A stretch of 64,000 bases of DNA from Rhizobium pisi. GTDB taxonomy: Bacteria > Pseudomonadota > Alphaproteobacteria > Rhizobiales > Rhizobiaceae. Position 1 is the first letter of the stretch. Every line of letters begins with the position of its first letter. The stretch covers positions 1-64,000 of the forward strand of contig NZ_RJJT01000001.1 of assembly GCF_003938655.1 (NCBI RefSeq), read 5' to 3'. Of the stretch, positions 54,643 through 62,537 are shown in pieces. The notes under the pieces were generated by a model. It worked only from the letters and a program-made list of their open reading frames with translations, ran no database searches and had not been told where the DNA came from. A program made the position numbers and the translations under genes.

Positions 54643-55350
54643 TCAGCGGTTTGCCGGCCAGAGCGCCGTCACCATCTCGTTGAGGACCGCGCGGGCGGCA
54701 TCCCGCGGCTCGGGCGCCTTGACGATCGGCCGGGCAACGACGAGATGCGTTGCTCCCGCCTTCAGCGCGTCGAAAGGGGTCATCACCCGCTTCTGGTCGC
54801 CCTTGTCACTGCCGGCCGGACGAATGCCGGGCGTGACGATCGCCATGTCGGGTCCGATGATGTCGCGCACCTCGGCCGCTTCGGCCGCCGAGCAGACGAT
54901 GCCGCCCATGCCGGCAGCGCGCGCCTGTTCGGCGCGGCGCAGCACCAGGCTGTGCGGATCTTGGCTATAGCCGGCGTCGATGAGGTCGTCGGCATCCATC
55001 GAGGTGAGCACGGTGACGCCGAGCAGGCAGAGACCGGAGCCGGCCGCCGCCGCGACCGCCGCCTTCATCGCCTTCGGATAGGCATGCAGCGTCAGCATCG
55101 ACATGCCCATCTTGGCGATGTTCTCGACACCCGATGCAACGGTATTGTCGATGTCGAGCAGCTTCATGTCGAGAAAGATTTTCTTGCCGCTTGCGGCAAG
55201 ATCGCGGGCGAATTCCAGCCCGCCAGCAAAGACCAGCTGATAGCCGATTTTATAGAAGAGAATGTCGTCGCCGAGCGTGGAAACCAGTCTTTCCGCTTCG
55301 CCGATCGTTGGAACATCCAGGCCGACGATCAACCGCTCGCGTGCGTCCAT
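54643..55350 (-). CDS. pyrF: Orotidine 5'-phosphate decarboxylase
   Basis: A 235-residue PyrF that makes UMP from OMP, the last step of de novo pyrimidine synthesis. The catalytic tetrad is visible: D12, K34, and D61-K63-D66 in [19 protein letters not shown] binds phosphate. It follows the histidine phosphatase gene after six bases. Standard length. It is a dimer in the cytoplasm. Confidence 0.96.
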   Translation of the reverse strand: MDARERLIVGLDVPTIGEAERLVSTLGDDILFYKIGYQLVFAGGLEFARDLAASGKKIFLDMKLLDIDNTVASGVENIAKMGMSMLTLHAYPKAMKAAVAAAAGSGLCLLGVTVLTSMDADDLIDAGYSQDPHSLVLRRAEQARAAGMGGIVCSAAEAAEVRDIIGPDMAIVTPGIRPAGSDKGDQKRVMTPFDALKAGATHLVVARPIVKAPEPRDAARAVLNEMVTALWPANR

Positions 55351-55356
55351 CTCAAG

Positions 55357-55938
55357 TCACCCCTGCCAGTCTTCGATGGGTGTCCAGTCGCACGATAGAC
55401 GGCGATCCGCAAGGCCGAAAGCATAAAGATTGCCGCCGCCGCCAGGCTGGTCGCGGTCGCGGGTGATCGGCCCGCTCGCCAGATGGCATTTGAGCAGCGT
55501 ACCGACGCCGCCATGGCCGACGAAAGCGATCGGCGCTGCCGGATCATGCGTGGCAAGAACTGTGTTGACGGCCTCGACGATACGGCGTTGCGCGTCGATG
55601 GCGCGCTCCCAGCCCCTGAAGCTTTCCTCCGGATGGGCAAAGAACCAGTTGGCGGCCTCCTTGAACTGCGGCGGCGGCAGGAAGCCGGTGGCCGAGCGGT
55701 CGTTTTCATGCATGCCGTGCACGATCTCGATCGCCACGCCGGAAGCGTCCGCCAGGATTTCGGCCGTTTCGATCGCTTTCGTCTCGTCGCTGGAGACGAT
55801 ACGCCGCAACTGCCTGGCCCAGCCGCTCTCGGCCGCCTTGCGGGCGCGTACCGCGCCGATATCGGAAAGCCCCCATTTCGGCACGGGCACGTTGGCGTCG
55901 ATCTTGACCTGCGGATGGGTGATATAGAGCCCGAACAT
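55357..55938 (-). CDS. Histidine phosphatase family protein
   Basis: A 193-residue phosphoglycerate-mutase-like phosphatase. The catalytic-histidine motif is ITHPQV (H8) instead of the usual LxRHG, a version seen in an alphaproteobacterial subgroup. The second histidine is in FVGHGGVG, and LRRIVSSDETKAIETAEIL fits the family. Its specificity is unknown. It begins one base after the pmtA stop, so they are cotranscribed. Confidence 0.82.
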   Translation of the reverse strand: MFGLYITHPQVKIDANVPVPKWGLSDIGAVRARKAAESGWARQLRRIVSSDETKAIETAEILADASGVAIEIVHGMHENDRSATGFLPPPQFKEAANWFFAHPEESFRGWERAIDAQRRIVEAVNTVLATHDPAAPIAFVGHGGVGTLLKCHLASGPITRDRDQPGGGGNLYAFGLADRRLSCDWTPIEDWQG

Positions 55939-55939
55939 C

Positions 55940-56539
55940 TCAACCGCGCCTGTAGATCCAGAGCTGCGCCGGCGGAATGTTGCGCATGACGAAGTCGTAG
56001 TGCTGAATATGGTAGCGATCGGGATTGGCGGCGATCGGTGAGATCGCGCCATAGGAGATCTGCATCACCGGCCGGCCGGCCGGCAGACGATCGAGCAGGC
56101 TTTCGAGCAGCGAGACGCGCTTCGCCATCGGGAAATTCAAAAGCGGAATGCCCGAGACGACAGAATCGAACATGAGATCGCTGAAGCTGCCAAGAGTAGT
56201 CTGAAGATCGAAGGCATCGCCGTTGATGAAATGGACGCCGGGATAGGTCCGCTTGAGATGTTCGTGGAAATCCGTCGAATATTCGATCGCGACGAGATTT
56301 TCCGGCCGAACACCGCGGCCGAGGATCGCCTTGGTGATGGCGCCCGTACCCGGTCCGAGTTCGAGCACCGGCAGCCCGGAATGGAGGTCGATGACGCTTG
56401 CCATGCGCTTGGCGGTGATCGAGGAGGTCGGTACGATGGAGCCCACCGTCTTCGGCCCCTGCATCATACCCCTGAAGAAGCGGATCTCGTCGTCGAACCT
56501 CTTGCCCAGACGTTCCTTTACCTTGACACGTAAGCTCAT
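55940..56539 (-). CDS. pmtA: Phospholipid N-methyltransferase
   Basis: A 199-residue enzyme of the rhizobial PmtA type that methylates phosphatidylethanolamine three times to phosphatidylcholine, a membrane lipid needed for symbiosis and virulence in relatives. SAM motif I is LELGPGTGAITKAIL (about residues 59-73); NGDAFDL and FPMAKRVSLLESL follow. The start MSLRVKVKERLGKRFDDEIR matches the family. It is the first gene of a unit with the phosphatase and pyrF. Confidence 0.9.
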   Translation of the reverse strand: MSLRVKVKERLGKRFDDEIRFFRGMMQGPKTVGSIVPTSSITAKRMASVIDLHSGLPVLELGPGTGAITKAILGRGVRPENLVAIEYSTDFHEHLKRTYPGVHFINGDAFDLQTTLGSFSDLMFDSVVSGIPLLNFPMAKRVSLLESLLDRLPAGRPVMQISYGAISPIAANPDRYHIQHYDFVMRNIPPAQLWIYRRG

Positions 56540-56711
56540 TCTCCACCCATCCGCATATTGACCGAATGTCTTAATATGCGCGTTGTCGCTCCCGGGACAA
56601 GGTTTTTCGCAATAAGAACATCGACATCAACAGCTCATGCAGCCGCGGGCGGAACGCGGCCTGAGATCGCGGTCGATGGGCGTGTGCGGTTTTTTCGCTG
56701 AAAAATGGAAA

Positions 56712-56731
56712 GCAGGAGCATTCGCTCCCGC
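56712..56731 (-). terminator. Terminator after dnaN
   Basis: GC-A-GGAGC-ATTC-GCTCC-C-GC is a stem of seven pairs with one mismatch just at the dnaN stop; on the minus strand it runs into TTTCCATTTTTC. Confidence 0.65.
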
Positions 56732-57849
56732 TAGACTCGCATCGGCATCAGTACGTAGAGCGCATCGTCGCCGGCGGTGTCGCGGATCAGTGTGGGCGAA
56801 CCGGCATCGGCAAGCAGGAAGATCGCTTCTTCGCCGGAAAGCTGCGCCGTGATGTCGAGCAGGTATTTGGCGTTGAAGCCGATTTCCATTGAATCAGTGT
56901 CGTAGCCGACGGCGACTTCTTCCGTCGCGCTGCCGGAATCGGGATTGTTGACGGTCAGCATCAACTGGCCCTCGGAAAGCGCCAGCTTCACGGCGCGGCC
57001 GCGCTCGGAGGAGATTGTAGAGACGCGGTCGACGGCCTGGGCGAAAGTCGTGCAGTCGACGCGCATTTCCTTGTCGTTGCCTGTGGGGATGACGCGCTGG
57101 TAATCGGGGAAAGTGCCGTCGATCAGCTTGGAAGTCAGGACGATCGAGCCGATCGTCATGCGGATCTTGGCGTCGGAAACCTCGAGGGTGACAGTCGCTT
57201 CCGGATTGTCGACCAGCTTCTGCAACTCCCCGACCGTCTTGCGCGGAATGATGATGCCGGGCATGCCTTCGGAGCCGGAGGGCGCATCGACATCGGCGCG
57301 CGCCAGACGGTGGCCGTCGGTGGCGACCGCTCTGAGTTTCAGGTCGCCCTTGCTCTCGATCGTATGGAAGAAGATGCCGTTCAGATAATAACGCGTCTCT
57401 TCGGTCGAGATCGCAAACTGCGTTCGGTCGATCAGCATCTTCAGATCGGTCGCCTTCAGCTTGAAGGAATGCGTGAAGGTGCCGGCGGTCAGATCAGGGA
57501 AGTCCGATTCCGGCAGGCACTGCAGCGAGAATTTCGAGCGGCCGGACTGCACGGTCATCGAGCCGCCGTCGGTGCTGGTGGCAAGCAGCACTTCCGAACC
57601 GTCGGGCAGCTTGCGCACGATATCGTAGAGAAGATGGGCAGGAACAGTGGTGGCGCCGGCCTGCTCGACGCTGGCAGGCGTCGCCTCGGTGATTTCGAGG
57701 TCGAGGTCGGTGGCCTTCATGTCGAGGTTCTGGCCGTCGGCCTTGAGCAGTACGTTGGACAGGATCGGGATCGTGTTACGACGTTCGACCACGCGGTGGA
57801 CGTGGTTCAGCGATTTCAACAGGTTTGACCGCTCAATAGTAATACGCAT
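56731..57849 (-). CDS. dnaN: DNA polymerase III beta subunit (sliding clamp)
   Basis: A 372-residue beta clamp that tethers the replicative polymerase to DNA. Three clamp domains are visible (about residues 1-120, 128-245, 248-372), starting MRITIERSNLLKSLNHVHRVVERRNTIPILSNV (in parts) and ending LPMRV-like VLMPMRV. The family marker YYLNGIF is near 155. It is a full-length gene transcribed away from rsmI, and is not beside dnaA. Confidence 0.96.
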   Translation of the reverse strand: MRITIERSNLLKSLNHVHRVVERRNTIPILSNVLLKADGQNLDMKATDLDLEITEATPASVEQAGATTVPAHLLYDIVRKLPDGSEVLLATSTDGGSMTVQSGRSKFSLQCLPESDFPDLTAGTFTHSFKLKATDLKMLIDRTQFAISTEETRYYLNGIFFHTIESKGDLKLRAVATDGHRLARADVDAPSGSEGMPGIIIPRKTVGELQKLVDNPEATVTLEVSDAKIRMTIGSIVLTSKLIDGTFPDYQRVIPTGNDKEMRVDCTTFAQAVDRVSTISSERGRAVKLALSEGQLMLTVNNPDSGSATEEVAVGYDTDSMEIGFNAKYLLDITAQLSGEEAIFLLADAGSPTLIRDTAGDDALYVLMPMRV

Positions 57850-58071
57850 GGGATGCTACCGCTTTCGACCGTGACTATCCGGGCGCATCGAGCACCCGAA
57901 GAATGCGTTCCCGACCCTGAGATCGGAGGAGTGGACGGGCAAAATGGCAGACTTCAGCATTGGATTGCAAGAGGCATGGATGGCCGAGTGTCCGCATTTG
58001 CGGTTTTCCGGAGCAATCCTCACAGAAATCCGAACCCTTGCCGAAGCAGCATCGCTCGCCCATAAAGGCCG

Positions 58072-59017
<946 letters not shown>

Positions 59018-59028
<11 letters not shown>

Positions 59029-59385
59029 CGATCTTACAGCCGTCAGGAGAAAGGCGCAGCGCCGGGGTCGCATATCGGAATATGTCGCGGCCGTCTTCCT
59101 GATGCTGAAGGGCTATCGCATCCTGGCGCTGCGTCACCGCACCCGGCTCGGCGAGATCGATATCGTTGCCCGCAAAGGCGATCTTGCTGTCTTCGTCGAG
59201 GTCAAGGCCCGCCATGGCGAGGCTGCGGCCGTTGATGCCGTGTCCGCCATGGCACAGAAGCGGATACGGGCGGCAGCGATCTGTGGCTCGCCCGCCAGGC
59301 GGATCGGGCACGCCTTTCCCAGCGCTACGATATCGTGGCGATCATGCCCGGCCGTTTGCCGCGGCATTTTCCGGATGCCTTCTGA
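59018..59385 (+). pseudogene. yraN: yraN (UPF0102), frameshifted
   Basis: YraN is a small endonuclease-fold protein of unknown role. The first 86 codons are normal: [54 protein letters not shown]. At about 59276-59279 the frame goes wrong, giving a foreign tail to 59419. Reading from 59278 restores the expected end [18 protein letters not shown], then [17 protein letters not shown] and TGA at 59383-59385. One missing base explains this. It is either a real mutation or a sequencing error. Confidence 0.85.
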
Positions 59386-59502
59386 TATATTTGCGATCTG
59401 GCCCGTTTCGGATCGTTAAGATTTTAGTTCCGGCTTGAACGAGCTCCTTACGACTCTCTGTTATCCACCGGCTTGGTAGGGATAGAAATTGGGGGTTGTT
59501 TC

Positions 59503-60006
59503 ATGGCCTGGAAGCTGATGCTTGCAAGCGCGGTCGCCATGGCTGCGCGCTCTGTGCCTTATGTCGCGCTGAAGCCGGCCGGAAAATCCTTCGTCGCGCA
59601 TGCAAGCGACCGCCTACCGCTCAAATCCACGCCCATCAATCCGGATTGGATCATCAGCGGCAATCCGCAGGCGCGCACTGCCGAACATTCGCGCGGTCAT
59701 GACGAGGCATCGCTGACGGCGATCTGGGATTGCACGGCTGGCGAATTTCGCTGGTACTTCGGCTGGGACGAGACGGTGATGATCCTCGAAGGCGAGGTGC
59801 ATATTACCGCCGAGGACGGCACGAAACGAACCCTCGGCGTCGGTGACGTCGCCTTTTTCGCCGGCGGAACCTGGGCGAGCTGGCGGGTCGACAACTACGT
59901 CCGCAAGGTTGCTTTCCTGCGCAAGCCTTTCCCCAAGCCCTTGGCGATCGCCTATCGTCTCCGAAACATGCTGCGCAACGGCGGCAACCAGGGCATCGCC
60001 GCCTGA
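59503..60006 (+). CDS. Cupin-domain protein
   Basis: A 167-residue protein with a single cupin barrel of the sugar-binding-like DUF861/Cupin_3 type: TAIWDCTAGEFRWYFGWDETVMILEGEVHI and VGDVAFFAGGTWASWRVDNYVRKVAFLRK. The metal ligands are incomplete (no clear HxH), so binding rather than catalysis is likely. GGGGG at 59491 and the MAWKLM start were used. It takes the place downstream of yraN often held by gshB in related genomes. Confidence 0.8.
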   Translation: MAWKLMLASAVAMAARSVPYVALKPAGKSFVAHASDRLPLKSTPINPDWIISGNPQARTAEHSRGHDEASLTAIWDCTAGEFRWYFGWDETVMILEGEVHITAEDGTKRTLGVGDVAFFAGGTWASWRVDNYVRKVAFLRKPFPKPLAIAYRLRNMLRNGGNQGIAA

Positions 60007-60035
60007 AAATTGCCGCCGATATCGATCGTCATCTG

Positions 60036-61046
60036 CTAATCGGGCTGGGGCGGAGCGGTTGTTTCCCCCGTTAAAAACTCGCAGGCGAACAGGATTGGCT
60101 TGTCGAGTTCGGGCGCAGTCTGCTTGTTCAACAGGATCGCCACTGCAGCCGCGGCCATCTCCTCAATCGGCTGCTTTACCGTCGCCAGGCGTGGCGTTGT
60201 CATGCTTGCAAGCGGGATACCATCGAAGCCGACGATGGAAAGGGCCGCGGGGATGGGGATTCCCAGATCATGCGCCGCCCGCATGCAGCCGATCGCCTGC
60301 TGGTCCGAACTTGCAAATATCGCCGTCGGCCGCTCGCTGCGCGCCCGCGCCAGAAGATAATTTCCCGCGGAGCGGCCGCTCTCGTAATCGAAAGCCGCCT
60401 CGGCAATCAGCGGCGCTTCCGCCGCTCGGGTGCCGCCGTCCGTCTGCTCCATGGCGTCGAGGTAGCCCCTCAGGCGATCATTGGCGGGGACGGAGTGTTT
60501 GGGCCCCGAAATGAAGCCGATGCGGCGATGGCCGAGCTTCAGAAGATGCTCGACGCCAAGACGAACGCCGCGGCGGTGATCGGCGGCAATGCCGGAATAT
60601 CCCGGCATAAGGCGGTCGACGACGACGATCGGCAATCCTTTCGGCAGCTTCAGCGTATGGAAATCGTTGCTGGGAACGAGAATGATGCCGTCCACCTTCC
60701 GGCTTGTCAGCTGTCTGATTCGGTCAGCCTCCTTGGCCGCATGATCGAAGGAAGTCATGACGATGATGTTGCAGCCGTGATTTGCCGCCGCCTGTTCCGC
60801 GGATTGGACCAGTTCCGCAAAGAACGGATTGGTCAGATCGGGAATGACAATGCCTATGAGGCGGCTGACTTTGCTGCGCATGCTTCTCGCGGAGGGATCC
60901 GGCATATAGCCGAGTTCCGTGATGATCCCGCCGACGCGCGCCCTCAATTCCTTCGTCACGGAGGGATGATCGTTCAGAACCCTTGAAACGGTTCCTGTGG
61001 AAACTCCCGCAAGCTTGGCAACGTCTCTAATTCCGACCTTCGACAT
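60036..61046 (-). CDS. LacI-family transcriptional regulator
   Basis: A 336-residue LacI/GalR repressor. The helix-turn-helix is IRDVAKLAGVSTGTVSRVLN (residues 6-25); the hinge helix is PSARSMRSK near 52-60. The sugar-binding core includes IVIPDLTNPFFAELVQ, NDRLRGYLDAM and IVGFDGIPLASMTTP. It is divergent from the ABC transporter operon and most likely represses it through paired operators at 61202 and 61318, with the transported sugar as inducer. Confidence 0.92.
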   Translation of the reverse strand: MSKVGIRDVAKLAGVSTGTVSRVLNDHPSVTKELRARVGGIITELGYMPDPSARSMRSKVSRLIGIVIPDLTNPFFAELVQSAEQAAANHGCNIIVMTSFDHAAKEADRIRQLTSRKVDGIILVPSNDFHTLKLPKGLPIVVVDRLMPGYSGIAADHRRGVRLGVEHLLKLGHRRIGFISGPKHSVPANDRLRGYLDAMEQTDGGTRAAEAPLIAEAAFDYESGRSAGNYLLARARSERPTAIFASSDQQAIGCMRAAHDLGIPIPAALSIVGFDGIPLASMTTPRLATVKQPIEEMAAAAVAILLNKQTAPELDKPILFACEFLTGETTAPPQPD

Positions 61047-61201
61047 AACAGAAACATATGCCCTTCATTTTTGCCTTCGGAAGACACCCTAGGGGGGTGC
61101 CTTGTCCAAGCTCCAGCTAACGGCCTCCGCAGCCCTAGTCAAAGGGTCGCATTCAATTTGGCCGCCGGTCTTTCATAGCATGAGCACGGCAGGAGGCTCA
61201 A

Positions 61202-61331
61202 TGGAAACGGTTCATCGAGCATCTTTTCCGTACATGCCGGATATGGCGATTTCGGCGGCGGTTTGGCGCTTCATCGCCAGCTTGACAATTTTTGAAGGCG
61301 TGCTACCCAGATGGTGTTGGAAACGGTTCAT
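61202..61331. promoter_or_regulatory. Paired LacI-type operators and promoter
   Basis: TGGAAACGGTTCAT occurs identically at 61202-61215 and 61318-61331, 116 bases apart, each with a central CG as in LacI sites (GAA-ACGG-TTC). TTGACA at 61282-61287 with a weak TACCCA at 61304-61309 lies between them, so the second operator would cover the transcription start. Confidence 0.75.
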
Positions 61332-61383
61332 TGCCGAGGGCAACTCAGATGAAACTGAGCCCAGAGCCGTTCGGGAGGAAAAA

Positions 61384-62370
61384 ATGTCCAATTCTATGAA
61401 GCATGAATCCGTCTTGATCAGCGCGCCGCGTCGCGCGGCACTGAAGCTCGGGCTTGCCGGCACTTTGGTGCTTGCGCTCTCCTGCGGCGTGTCGCCCGCC
61501 TTTGCAGCCAGCAAGCCGAAGGTCGGCCTTATCATGAAGTCTCTGTCCAATGAGTTCTTCAAGCAGATGAAGGCGGGTGCCGACAAATATGCGGCCGAAA
61601 ACAAGGACAAGTTCGACTTCAAGGCCGTCGGCATGAAGGATGAACGTGACTTCGCTTCGCAGGTCGATGCTGTCGAAAACTTCGTGACGCAGAAATACGA
61701 TATCATCGTCGTAGCACCCGCCGATTCCAAGGCGATGGCAACGCCTCTGGCAAAGGCTGTGAAGGCCGGCGTCAAGGTCATCAATATCGACGTGCCGCTC
61801 GATGCCGATGCGAAGAAGAAGGCCGGGATCGATCTCGCTTTCTTCGGTCCTGATAATAAGGAAGGTGCGAAGCTTGCGGGCGATGCGCTGGCCAAGGATC
61901 TCGGACCTGGCGCCAAGGTCGTCATCCTCGAGGGCAACCCCGAGGCTGACAACGCCAAGGAGCGCAAGGAAGGCTTCGTGGATTCCGTAAAGGCAGGCAA
62001 GCTTGAGCTTCTCGACAGCAAGACCGCCCATTGGGAGACGGAAGAAGCCAATACCGTCATGACGAACTTCCTGACGAAGTATAAGGATATTCAGGGCGTC
62101 ATGGCCGCCAACGACTCCATGGCCCTCGGCGTCGTCAAGGCTCTCGATGCGGCCGGCCAGGCCGGCAAGATCAAGGTTGTCGGCTTCGACAACATCCCGC
62201 CGGTGCAGCCGCTGATCAAGGACGGCAAGATGCTGGCGACGGTCGAGCAGTATGGCGCGCAGATGGCGGTCATGGGCATCGACTATGGCATGCGCGAACT
62301 AGCCGGCGAAAAATTCACCGGCTGGGTCAAGACCGACGTCAAGCTCGTCACGAAAGCCGACCTCAAGTAG
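61384..62370 (+). CDS. Sugar ABC transporter substrate-binding protein (ribose type)
   Basis: A 328-residue periplasmic binding protein. A signal peptide runs to about residue 40 with an RR pair (PRRAALKLGLAGTLVLAL). The two lobes show KVGLIMKSLSNEFFKQMKAGAD, IIVVAPADSKAM, GVKVINIDVPLDAD, VVILEGNPEADNAKERKEG and VGFDNIPP, the pattern of ribose/galactose-type (cluster B) receptors. GGAGG lies before the start. Expression is likely high; a hairpin follows. Confidence 0.93.
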   Translation: MSNSMKHESVLISAPRRAALKLGLAGTLVLALSCGVSPAFAASKPKVGLIMKSLSNEFFKQMKAGADKYAAENKDKFDFKAVGMKDERDFASQVDAVENFVTQKYDIIVVAPADSKAMATPLAKAVKAGVKVINIDVPLDADAKKKAGIDLAFFGPDNKEGAKLAGDALAKDLGPGAKVVILEGNPEADNAKERKEGFVDSVKAGKLELLDSKTAHWETEEANTVMTNFLTKYKDIQGVMAANDSMALGVVKALDAAGQAGKIKVVGFDNIPPVQPLIKDGKMLATVEQYGAQMAVMGIDYGMRELAGEKFTGWVKTDVKLVTKADLK

Positions 62371-62398
62371 TCGATATTGCCGACAGCAAGGCAAAGGA

Positions 62399-62421
62399 GG
62401 CGCCGGCCATGGGCCGGCGCC
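62399..62421 (+). terminator. Intercistronic hairpin after the binding-protein gene
   Basis: GGCGCCGGCC-ATG-GGCCGGCGCC is a perfect ten-pair stem with a three-base loop. A second stem TGCGCGC-TTTAAG-GCGCGCA lies at 62485-62504. Such structures after binding-protein genes often keep the upstream message stable and lower ATPase expression. Confidence 0.7.
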
Positions 62422-62537
62422 AACCGCTGCAACCGATTTAGGCGTTGATCGCTCCAGATGAGGCTCGTTCTCGCGGCTCCGGGATGCGCGCTTTAAGGCG
62501 CGCAAAGAACGCTGCAATATTTCGAATTGAATAGATC

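Noticed and set aside
61087..61094. CCCTAGGG palindrome near the LacI gene start as an autoregulatory site
   Set aside because: It lacks the central CG and GAA arms of the paired operators, and eight-base palindromes are common.
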